Positions 1 to 7,349 of a stretch of 64,000 nucleotides of DNA are shown here, in pieces. The stretch is from Kineosporia aurantiaca JCM 3230. Lineage in GTDB: Bacteria > Actinomycetota > Actinomycetes > Actinomycetales > Kineosporiaceae. A model generated the notes under the pieces. That model worked only from the letters and a program-made list of their open reading frames with translations. It was not told the origin of the DNA and made no database searches. A program made the translations under genes and the position numbers. Each line of letters opens with the position of its first letter. The stretch's first letter is position 1. Location of the stretch: positions 100,384 to 164,383 of the forward strand of contig JODP01000014.1 of NCBI GenBank assembly GCA_000719025.1. Reading direction: 5' to 3'.

Positions 1-12
1 TGGCGCTGAGGC

Positions 13-963
13 ATGCCGGAAAGGGTGGTTCAGGAGCTGCTTCCATCCTTGGAAGCCGCCCTCGGCTGGCTCCGCGACTACGGGGACGCGGACGGCGACG
101 GGTTCCTGGAGTACCTCGACCGATCCGGACACGGCCTGGCCAACCAGGGCTGGAAGGACTCGGCCGACTCGGTCCGCTTCGCCGACGGCACGATCGCCAC
201 CGGACCGGTCGCGCTCTGCGAGGTGCAGGGCTACGCGCACGAGGCCGCTCTGCGGGGCGCCGCCCTGCTCGACCATTTCGGCCGCCCGGGCGGGGTTTTC
301 TGGCAAGAGTGGGCCCTGCGCCTGAACGAGCACTTCCGCGAGGTCTTCTGGGTCAGCCGTTCCGACGGCCTCACCTTCCCAGCCCTCGCCCTCGACGGCC
401 TCAAGCGCCCCGTCGACGCGCTGACCAGCAACATTGGCCACCTCCTGGGAACCGGACTGCTCTCCTCGGCGGAATCCTCACTGATCGCCTCCCTGCTCGC
501 CGCTCCGGCCCTGTCCAGTGGGTACGGCTTGCGGACCATGGCCACCACCGACGTCGGCTATGCCCCTTTGAGCTACCACTGCGGCTCGGTCTGGGCCCAC
601 GACACCGCAATCGCCCTGCACGGCTTGGCCCGAAGCGGCCTCGGATCATCCGGTTTCGGCCTGATCGAAGGCCTCCTCACCGCTGCCTCCGGCTTCGGCT
701 ACCGCCTCCCCGAGCTCTACAGCGGCGACTCCTCCGGCCTCCTCCCCTACCCCGCTGCCTGCTGCCCCCAGGCCTGGTCCGCCGCTGCCATCGGCCCGAT
801 CTTGCAGACTTTGGCCGGCCTCTCCGCCGACAACGGCACCCTCGAATGCATCCCACCCACCGATTCCCCGTTCGGCGCGCTCCACGTCACCGGGATTCGT
901 TTCGGGGCCGATACTTTCGCTGCTTCGGTCGATCGGGACGGGCACGGCCGGCTGCATTCCTGA
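13..963 (+). CDS. Glycogen debranching enzyme-like protein, C-terminal part (5' incomplete)
   Basis: Resembles the C-terminal (alpha/alpha)6 catalytic part of amylo-alpha-1,6-glucosidase / glycogen debranching enzymes of actinobacteria, which remove alpha-1,6 branches. Recognisable are the acidic segment GDADGDGFLEY, NQGWKDSADSV, a short stretch around LTSNIGHLL and the YHCGSVWAHD motif. Only 316 residues are readable, against roughly 650-720 for the family, so about half is missing. The first ATG is at 13 but a TGA lies in the same frame at 7-9, so the protein cannot simply run in from the left edge in this frame. Either a frameshift lies at the edge or this is a remnant. The C-terminus looks natural. 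Family call fairly firm; intactness doubtful. Confidence 0.72.
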   Translation: MPERVVQELLPSLEAALGWLRDYGDADGDGFLEYLDRSGHGLANQGWKDSADSVRFADGTIATGPVALCEVQGYAHEAALRGAALLDHFGRPGGVFWQEWALRLNEHFREVFWVSRSDGLTFPALALDGLKRPVDALTSNIGHLLGTGLLSSAESSLIASLLAAPALSSGYGLRTMATTDVGYAPLSYHCGSVWAHDTAIALHGLARSGLGSSGFGLIEGLLTAASGFGYRLPELYSGDSSGLLPYPAACCPQAWSAAAIGPILQTLAGLSADNGTLECIPPTDSPFGALHVTGIRFGADTFAASVDRDGHGRLHS

Positions 964-1191
964 CCCGGGTTCCGGCCGACCCATGAAGTGCGGTGTCTTG
1001 CACCCCACTGGGCATGGGGTAGTTGACCGGCACTCCTAAACCGATCACGCCCGAGTGGGCGAGTGGGCGAGTACATCAGACAGAGCCCACCGCTGAACGC
1101 TCCGATGCGTCCGGCCTCCATCACGATCACCCTCAACCATTAGCGAGATCAAACGACCCCAAGGCGCCTCCGTCCAAACCCGCCCCGACCT

Positions 1192-1290
1192 CGTCGGCCC
1201 CGACCCGGACAACCGCTGGCCACCCTGCTGGCCCGGCACGCGCACGGCCAGGGCCTGGCCATCGCTCAGAAGAACGCGGCCGAGATCAGC
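1192..1290 (+). pseudogene. Fragment duplicated from the downstream GH114-like gene
   Basis: Bases 1214-1290 are identical to 2540-2616 inside the GH114-like gene. Just upstream, 1195-1214 resembles 2474-2493 of the same gene (both contain GG-CCCGAC/GTCGAT-CCGGACAACC). The copy has therefore lost about 47 bp between these two blocks relative to the intact gene. That deletion length is not a multiple of three, so the copy is out of frame, and similarity ends abruptly after 1290. I read this as a non-functional partial duplicate. Confidence 0.7.
1214..1290 (+). repeat. 77-bp direct repeat, copy 1
   Basis: Exact match to 2540-2616 at an offset of 1326 bp, same orientation. It begins CGCTGGCCACCCTG and ends CGAGATCAGC. 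The first mismatches are at 1213/2539 and 1291/2617. Confidence 0.9.
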
Positions 1291-2016
1291 GGCGGCCGGA
1301 AAGCACCGGGTGGCTCTCCTCACCGCAGGCGGGGACCACTCTTGAGGGCCTGGCCACGCCGAAGACGCCGTTCCGGGCCACTTCGGCCGAGACCGCGTCA
1401 CGCAGGTCGACCAGCACCTCGACGTCCAGCGCGGTGCGGCCGGCGGAGTGACGATCTTCCAGCCAGCCAGCCGGCCCTGCCAGCCCGGCCGCCGCTGAGG
1501 TGGTCCAGCGTGGAACCCCCTTACCCGGCCCAACGACGTTCACTACCCAGCCGCGCTCCTCGCCTACTGGCTCACAGCGTCCATCAAGTGCATCAACCGT
1601 TCGCCTCACCGGACAACCAACCCGCCCACCCGATCGTCCCCCGGGTGGGCGGGGACTGCCCAGGCTCAACCGGAGGACCGTCCGCGTGGGATGGGTCGCG
1701 GCCGAGCCGCCGGAACTTGAGCCGTCGGCCAAGGAGATCGAGGCAGTGGACCGAGCGGCCTTCACCGCGAAGATCGACATCCGGGACGAGGTCGCGTTCG
1801 CCTAGCGGTGAAGGACGGGGTGGCCGGTGAGGAGGTGCCCCGGCATGAGCGGGCGCCAGGTTCGGCGTCCCCGTCACCGGCAGCACGTTCCCGGTCGACG
1901 TCGGGTGGAACACCAAGGAAGTCCCCGGCAGGTGAACGAAAAGCCGGCCGAGGACTTCAGTGGATCTTCGCCCGGGCGATGGACACCTGATCGGTCTACC
2001 GCCTGGATGGAGAATC

Positions 2017-2859
2017 GTGATTCGTCGCCTCGCCGCGGCATCGGTGTGCGCCGCCCTGGCGTTGGCCGGATTCGCCGGAACGGCCTCGGCCGACGCAAAC
2101 GCGAGCTCGAAAGCGTCCACCATTAAGAATCTTCCGGCCAATGCCAAGGTGGATGTGCAGCTCGGGGGCGGGTACGCGCCGCTCTCCTCGGTCAGGGTGG
2201 TCGATCGGGACAGCTCCGAGAAGCCCGTGAAGGGCGTCTACTCGATCTGCTACATCAACGGTTTTCAGACCCAGGACTATCAGAAGAGCTTTTGGACGAA
2301 GACCCGGGCGCGGCGGGCGCTGCTGCTGAAGAACAGCGCGGGCCGGGTTTACGAAGATCCGAACTGGCCGGGTGAGTACATTCTGGACACCTCGACCAAG
2401 GCCAAGCGCGCGGCGATCGCGAAGATCGAGTACGGCTGGATCGATGCCTGTGCGACCAAGGGTTTTCAGGCCGTCGATCCGGACAACCTCGACACCTGGA
2501 CCCGGTTCCCGGAGCGCCTGACCGAAAAGGGCAACCTGGCGCTGGCCACCCTGCTGGCCCGGCACGCGCACGGCCAGGGCCTGGCCATCGCTCAGAAGAA
2601 CGCGGCCGAGATCAGCCGGAAGACCCGCCTGGCCGTCGGTTTCGACTTCGCGGTGGTCGAGTCCTGCCAGGTGTACGACGAGTGCGGTCGCTACGACCAG
2701 GCGTACGGCAGCAACTGGTTCGAGATCGAGTACACCGAGGACGGCCAGGCGAACTGGGACCAGGCCTGCGCGGACCGCGGCGATCGGATCTCCGTCGTCC
2801 TGCGCGACCGGAACATCGTGCCCCAGGGCGAGGACGGCTATGCGTACAGCGAGTGTTAG
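2017..2859 (+). CDS. Secreted GH114-like (endo-alpha-1,4-polygalactosaminidase family) protein
   Basis: Secreted TIM-barrel protein of the GH114 / TM1410 superfamily, whose characterised members cut alpha-1,4 galactosaminan. The GTG at 2017 is chosen: a GGATGGAG ribosome site lies just upstream and the encoded N-terminus (VIRRLAAASVCAALALAG) is a signal peptide ending ASA. An earlier in-frame start at 1960 would add 19 non-signal residues. Family-like segments are VYSICYINGFQTQDY near the N-terminus, the loop GWIDACATKGFQAVDPDN, and VGFDFAVVESC with the following YGSNWFEIEY. Length (280 aa) suits the family. A 77-bp piece is duplicated upstream. The gene converges with the PASTA lipoprotein, and their stop codons overlap. 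Substrate unknown. Confidence 0.8.
   Translation: MIRRLAAASVCAALALAGFAGTASADANASSKASTIKNLPANAKVDVQLGGGYAPLSSVRVVDRDSSEKPVKGVYSICYINGFQTQDYQKSFWTKTRARRALLLKNSAGRVYEDPNWPGEYILDTSTKAKRAAIAKIEYGWIDACATKGFQAVDPDNLDTWTRFPERLTEKGNLALATLLARHAHGQGLAIAQKNAAEISRKTRLAVGFDFAVVESCQVYDECGRYDQAYGSNWFEIEYTEDGQANWDQACADRGDRISVVLRDRNIVPQGEDGYAYSEC
2540..2616 (+). repeat. 77-bp direct repeat, copy 2 (inside GH114-like gene)
   Basis: Identical to 1214-1290. This copy is in frame and encodes part of the barrel (…LATLLARHAHGQGLAIAQ…), so it is taken as the source copy. Confidence 0.9.
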
Positions 2860-3380
2860 GGGCACTTCTCGTCGAGCTTGACCGCCTCGAGCCGGACCAG
2901 CCGGGTCTTCAGCACCTGGGTGCCGGCGGCCGGTGACTGGTGGCAGACCTTCCAGTCCGAGTCCAGCAGCTGGAAGCGGTCCTGATTGGTCGCGTCCACC
3001 TGGTCGAGCAGGTAGCTGCCGCGGGACTGCAGCTCGTCCTGCGCGGTCTGCAGGTTGCGGCCGACCAGGGCGGGCATGGTGAAGCGCGCCTCGGTGACCC
3101 CCTTCTTGATGTCCCCGGCGATCTCCTTGACCTTCTTCGCCGCGTCGCGGGCCTCGTCGCGGCGCTGTTCCACCGCGGTGCGCGGATCGTCGGCCTTCTG
3201 CTCGGCCCGGTCCTGCGCCTTGTCGCTCGCGCTCTCGGTGGACTTCGGGGCGGCCTCGGCCGGCGGGTTCTCGCTCGAGTTGATCGCCCCGACCTGCGCC
3301 CCGCTGCTGCCGCAGGCCACCAGCAGCAGACCCAGGACCAGCATCGTCAGCGCCGTGGCGATGCTCCGGATGGCTCTCAT
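2856..3380 (-). CDS. PASTA-domain lipoprotein
   Basis: Predicted outer-face membrane lipoprotein of 174 residues. The ATG at 3380 follows a GAAAGGGGG ribosome site and opens a lipoprotein signal (MRAIRSIATALTML…) with lipobox LLVAC. A charged Ala/Glu/Lys-rich, probably coiled linker follows (around residues 40-95). Then comes one PASTA-like domain starting at FTMPALVGRNLQTAQDEL and ending in a Cys-containing tail (DEKCP), with a second Cys in DWKVCHQSP that could form a disulfide. PASTA domains bind peptidoglycan stem peptides or beta-lactams in kinases and PBPs; the role here is unknown. Transcribed divergently from the DUF499-like gene and convergently with the GH114-like gene (4-bp 3' overlap). 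Confidence 0.8.
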   Translation of the reverse strand: MRAIRSIATALTMLVLGLLLVACGSSGAQVGAINSSENPPAEAAPKSTESASDKAQDRAEQKADDPRTAVEQRRDEARDAAKKVKEIAGDIKKGVTEARFTMPALVGRNLQTAQDELQSRGSYLLDQVDATNQDRFQLLDSDWKVCHQSPAAGTQVLKTRLVRLEAVKLDEKCP

Positions 3381-3564
3381 GCCGTGTCCCCCTTTCCGGC
3401 TCTTCTGCGACCGTACGTCATTCACCCGATCGGCGCCCAGCGTGCGTGAGCGGCCTCACCGAATCCGCCCGAAGGGGACTTCGCGGTAGCCCTGACGGCG
3501 GCTCAAGCTTTTGGAGCATCGCGCCGAAACGAGGAGCACCGGCGGCAGGAAAGGAGCACCCCTG

Positions 3565-4791
3565 ATGTCCCCGATTCCGCACCTCGCCCGAAAGACCAAG
3601 GCCGACCCTCTGGCCGAGATGGACCGCGCTGCCCACGAGTTCGCCGACCGGCTGACCGTGGAGCGGCTGCAGGCCGAGATCGTGCGGCGGCTCGAGGAGC
3701 ACTGCACCACCGGCCGTTCCTCCGAGGAGGGCTTCGCCGCGGTCCATGTCGTGGACTCCACGAACGGACTCCCGGACACGGCCGAAGTGCAACTGGCCAT
3801 CCTGCACCCGCGTCACCTGCACGATCCGGCTGATGTGCACGGTCCGATGGAATCTCCCATCCCTACCTCGGACGCCGCCGAGCACACCCTGCGGCTGGCC
3901 TCCTCGCGCGGGCGTCAGCCCCGGCTGCACCGCAACGCCGTGATCGCCCTGGCCCCCGATGCGCATCACTACCCGATGCTGGAGTCGAGCGTCCGCGAGT
4001 ACCTGGCCTGGTCCCACGTGGCCGCCATGGCGCACGCCCTGAGCTTGCCCGAAGAGGCCGCCGACCAGGCGCTGACCTGGAAGGAGGCGGCCGATCACAG
4101 CATCGGGAGCCTGCTGCTGGACACCTATTTCTGGGTGCTGGTGCCGGTGCTGGAGGGTGAGGAGGAGCGGATCCGGATCCGGGTGCTGACCGCCGAGGGC
4201 ACGAGCGCCGACCTGGCCGAGCGGACCGCGCTGACCCTGCGGGCCGAGGGCGAGCTGGTGACGGTGCGCGATGACCATGCGATCCGGGGCGACCTGGACG
4301 GCCCGCTGACCGACCGCTGGCGCGCCGGGCACATCAGCCTGGGCGAGCTGTGGGAGCTCTACACCTCGATGCCGTCCCTTCCCCGGCTGCGGGACCGGTC
4401 GGTGCTCGAGGCCGGCCTGGTCTCCGCGATCGCCGACGAACTGGACTGGCAGTACCAGGGTTTCGCCCTCGCCGACGGGTACGACCAGCGCAAGGCCTCC
4501 TACCTGGGGCTGCGCCTGCCCGGGGACGACCAGCCGCCGGAAGCGATGCAGGAGTCCACCCTGGTGGTGCGGCCGGACCGGGCGGTGGAGCAGCGGCACA
4601 GCGACACCGCTCGGGAGAACCTGGATAAATTGCGGACGATCGACCACCTCGATCACGAGGATCCGATCCCACCCCTCCCGCGGCCGGCGCGCGCAGAGGA
4701 GCTGACGGCAGACGCGATCCTGCGGGCCGGCGAGGGCCGGGACGATCAGGGGCGGCCCACGGCCACGGATCGGGAGCGGTCGCACCGCTGA
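3565..4791 (+). CDS. Orphan C-terminal segment of a DUF499-family ATPase
   Basis: Residues about 60-300 match what I know of the C-terminal part of DUF499 proteins: VHVVDSTNGLPDTAEVQLAI, then RLHRNAVIALAPD…LESSVREYLAW, the helical linker, and DTYFWVLVPVLEGE. Full DUF499 proteins are about 1000-1100 residues with an N-terminal P-loop ATPase and usually sit beside DUF1156-type methylases in defence loci. This one has 408 residues, no Walker motifs and no such neighbours. The start is well supported (AAAGGAG, 8-9 bases before the ATG at 3565), so it is probably still expressed. It may be a remnant with a re-used start, or a stand-alone regulatory version. The acidic, Arg-rich C-terminus is poorly conserved. 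Confidence 0.65.
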   Translation: MSPIPHLARKTKADPLAEMDRAAHEFADRLTVERLQAEIVRRLEEHCTTGRSSEEGFAAVHVVDSTNGLPDTAEVQLAILHPRHLHDPADVHGPMESPIPTSDAAEHTLRLASSRGRQPRLHRNAVIALAPDAHHYPMLESSVREYLAWSHVAAMAHALSLPEEAADQALTWKEAADHSIGSLLLDTYFWVLVPVLEGEEERIRIRVLTAEGTSADLAERTALTLRAEGELVTVRDDHAIRGDLDGPLTDRWRAGHISLGELWELYTSMPSLPRLRDRSVLEAGLVSAIADELDWQYQGFALADGYDQRKASYLGLRLPGDDQPPEAMQESTLVVRPDRAVEQRHSDTARENLDKLRTIDHLDHEDPIPPLPRPARAEELTADAILRAGEGRDDQGRPTATDRERSHR

Positions 4792-4849
4792 CTTCTCCTG
4801 CCCGCAGAATGACTTGGCGGGACGACTGTTTCGGCACCAGGGTGAGTCC

Positions 4850-5860
4850 ATGAGGATTCTGGTTCTGGGCGGCACCGAGTTCGTCGGGCGAGCCCTGGTG
4901 GACGAAGCGGTGAAGCGGGGTCACGAAGTGACGACGCTGAACCGGGGTAACCATCCGGATGCCGATGCGAACGTGGTTCCGCTGCGAGGAGATCGCACGA
5001 CGCCGGACGGGCTGGCGGCCCTCGGCAGCGGAACTTGGGACGCTGTCGTCGACACCTGGAGCAAGGCCTCCTACGTAGTCCAGGACAGCGTGAAAGCGTT
5101 GCAGGGCAAGGCCGATCGCTACCTGTTCGTGTCGACCCGATCGGTGTACGAGTTCCCGACCCCGGCCGGCGCCACCGAAGCCGGCGCAAAGCTCACTCAG
5201 GGCGATCCGGAGGCAGGGCGCGACGGGGCGGAGGTGCCCTACCCCGAAGCCAAGCGTGGGGCGGAGATCGCGGTCGAGCAGGGTTTCGGGGACCGGTACG
5301 TGCACGCCCGGGCCGGGTTGATCCTGGGCCCGTGGGAGAACGTCGGACGGCTGCCATGGTGGCTGGGGCGGATGGCCCGCGGGGGCGAGGTGCTGGCGCC
5401 CGGGCCGGAAGACCTGCCGCTGCAGTACGTCGACGCGCGCGACCTGGCGGCCTGGACGATCGGGGCTGCGGAACAGGGCTTGTCGGGGCCGTACGACCTG
5501 ATCAGCGAGCCGGGACACACCACGATGGGCGAGTTCCTGCGCACCTGCATCGAGGTGACCGGGTCGTCCGCGCAGCTGCACTGGGCCGAACCCGAGGCGG
5601 TGCTGGCGGCGGGGATCGAACCCTGGACGGAGCTGCCGGTCTGGATTCCGCCGGGCCCCGACCACGCCGGGATGCACCTCAGCGATCCGGCCCGGGCCCT
5701 GGCCACCGGCCTGCGCTGCCGCCCGGTGCAGGACACGGTCGCGGACACCTGGGCCTGGCTGCAGTCGATCGGCGGGGTGGCTCCGCAGCGCCCCGACCGG
5801 CCGTTCAAAGGCATCGACCCGGCCAAGGAGAAGGCCCTCCTGAAAGCTGACGTCGGGTAA
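4850..5860 (+). CDS. NAD-dependent epimerase/dehydratase family protein (extended/atypical SDR)
   Basis: Cytosolic Rossmann-fold protein of 336 residues. The ATG at 4850 begins MRILVLGGTEFVGRALVDEA, giving the glycine-rich nucleotide-binding loop GGTEFVG directly after the first beta strand. An in-frame ATG at 4814 adds 12 unlikely residues. A YxxxK-type pair occurs as YPEAKRGAE, and strand-4 FVSTRSVYEFP sits where SDR proteins carry the catalytic Ser. The C-terminal half (LILGPWENVGRLPWWLG) matches the actinobacterial group annotated as NAD-dependent epimerases acting on unknown sugar nucleotides or reductase substrates. It lies 58 bp after the DUF499-like gene; no pathway partner is evident. 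Confidence 0.8.
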   Translation: MRILVLGGTEFVGRALVDEAVKRGHEVTTLNRGNHPDADANVVPLRGDRTTPDGLAALGSGTWDAVVDTWSKASYVVQDSVKALQGKADRYLFVSTRSVYEFPTPAGATEAGAKLTQGDPEAGRDGAEVPYPEAKRGAEIAVEQGFGDRYVHARAGLILGPWENVGRLPWWLGRMARGGEVLAPGPEDLPLQYVDARDLAAWTIGAAEQGLSGPYDLISEPGHTTMGEFLRTCIEVTGSSAQLHWAEPEAVLAAGIEPWTELPVWIPPGPDHAGMHLSDPARALATGLRCRPVQDTVADTWAWLQSIGGVAPQRPDRPFKGIDPAKEKALLKADVG

Positions 5861-6085
5861 AGATTGCGTGTCCGGGATGTTCCCGGCGCCAACTCACCCG
5901 GTTGCCCCGGCGAACTACTCATTGCCAGTCTGACCAGGTATTTCACCTCAAAGCCAGCCGTCCGAACGGCGCCTTTCACTCGCCTGAACGCGTCGCCGCA
6001 TTCAGTTGCGTCTCAGTAACTGCCCCGTACTCTCACAAGGCGTCAGAGTTCCCATCTGGCCGGGATTGAGGGGCACGTCACACGC

Positions 6086-7285
6086 ATGGCTGCTGACATG
6101 GACGCGGGCACGGACTTCGGTACGGCTGCGCGGGCCGTACCGACTCCCTGGGACACGACCTGGGACACCACCCGCGACGAGCCGGACCTGGTCGTGGGTC
6201 CGGCCCTGGTTCGGCCACCGGTCGACGAGCAGGTCAAGAAGGGCTTCGGCTACCGCCCGGAGCTGGACGGGCTGCGCGCGCTGGCGGTCGTGGCGGTGTT
6301 CTTCTCGCACGTCGGGTGGGGCCGGCTGACCGGCGGCTGGATCGGCGTCGGCATCTTCTTCGTGCTCTCCGGTTACCTGATCACCTCGATCCTGATGAGC
6401 GAGTGGAACCGCACCGGGGGCATTGCGCTGAAGCGCTTCTACCTGCGAAGGCTGTTGCGCCTGTATCCGGCGCTGCTGGTCGTGCTCGTCTTCTGCGCCT
6501 TCTTCGCCCCGGTGTTCGGCGACGGCGGGACGATCGGCGGATACCTGCTCAGCGCGCTCGCCACCGGGCTGTACGTCCAGGACTTCGTCGTCGGGCTCAC
6601 CGGTTCCGCCCACGGTGGCTTCCTGCACACCTGGAGCCTGGCCGTTGAGGAGCAGTTCTACCTGGTCTGGCCACCGGTCCTGATCCTGGTGCTGAGACGA
6701 CGCTGGTCGGTGCTGAACGCAGCGCTGACCGGGGTGCTGATCTCCTGGTCGCTGCTGATCTTCACCACTCGCGCGCGGGGCAAGGACGTGCCGCTGACCC
6801 CGATGACCTACGTGATGCCCTACTCACGCGCCGGCGAACTGCTCCTGGGGTGCGCCCTTGCGGCCTGGCTGGCCACCTCCCCGGCGATCCTGCGGACCGC
6901 CTTTGCCCGGACCGTCCTCGCCCCGGCGTGCTTCCTGGGCCTCGGCCTGATGGTGCTGGTTGCGGGCCCGGCCTGGATCAGCTCCTGGATGCCGCTACAG
7001 ATCATCGCCACCGCGCTGCTGGCGGCCGGGCTGATCGTCGGGCTGGTGGCCGACTCCGGCCAGCCGGTCTCCCAGCTGCTGGGGTTCGGCCCCCTGGTCA
7101 GCCTGGGCGTGGTCTCCTACGGCTTCTACCTCTTCCACCTGCCGCTGCTCGACCTGAGCGTGAAGTACCTGCCCGGACCGTGGGCCGGACAGGTGGTCGT
7201 GGCCCTCGGGCTCACCGTCGCGGCCGCTTTCGCGTCCTACCGATTCATCGAGAAGCCCCTGCTCAGGCTGAAGAACCGGATCTGA
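6086..7285 (+). CDS. Acyltransferase family 3 (OafA/YrhL-type) membrane protein
   Basis: Integral membrane acyltransferase of 399 residues that would move acetyl or other acyl groups onto cell-surface sugars or lipids. After a ~50-residue polar N-terminus comes the family hallmark ELDGLRALAVVAVFFSHVG, including the conserved His, then GWIGVGIFFVLSGYLITSIL, FYLRRLLRLYPALL and the WSLAVEEQFYLVWP motif. About ten hydrophobic spans follow, ending in FYLFHLPLLDL and RFIEKPLL, both typical of the family. No C-terminal SGNH domain is present. Stands alone; acceptor unknown. Confidence 0.88.
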   Translation: MAADMDAGTDFGTAARAVPTPWDTTWDTTRDEPDLVVGPALVRPPVDEQVKKGFGYRPELDGLRALAVVAVFFSHVGWGRLTGGWIGVGIFFVLSGYLITSILMSEWNRTGGIALKRFYLRRLLRLYPALLVVLVFCAFFAPVFGDGGTIGGYLLSALATGLYVQDFVVGLTGSAHGGFLHTWSLAVEEQFYLVWPPVLILVLRRRWSVLNAALTGVLISWSLLIFTTRARGKDVPLTPMTYVMPYSRAGELLLGCALAAWLATSPAILRTAFARTVLAPACFLGLGLMVLVAGPAWISSWMPLQIIATALLAAGLIVGLVADSGQPVSQLLGFGPLVSLGVVSYGFYLFHLPLLDLSVKYLPGPWAGQVVVALGLTVAAAFASYRFIEKPLLRLKNRI

Positions 7286-7349
7286 GCCGCCTTTCCCGCA
7301 ATCGGTTCGAAATGTGCAGGTCATGGTTCTGGCCTACCTTCGGTAGACG

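Larger units (their letters stand above)
964..2016. other. Gene-poor stretch with coding relics
   Basis: About 1 kb without a convincing complete gene. It holds a 77-bp exact copy of part of the following GH114-like gene (1214-1290). Three pieces look like decayed coding sequence: on the minus strand near 1303-1447 (reads ...DVEVLVDLRDAVSAEV...), on the plus strand near 1674-1805 (reads ...EIEAVDRAAFTAKIDI... then TAG), and on the plus strand near 1865-1933 (reads ...FGVPVTGSTFPVDVGW... then stop). I cannot assign the three pieces to families. The pattern suggests a deletion or rearrangement scar rather than a regulatory region. Confidence 0.5.

Noticed and set aside
1500..1805. 101-residue open frame ending at a TAG
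   Set aside because: Only the last ~40 residues look protein-like; the first part is Pro/Ser/Arg-rich shadow sequence and lacks a ribosome site. Treated as a relic.
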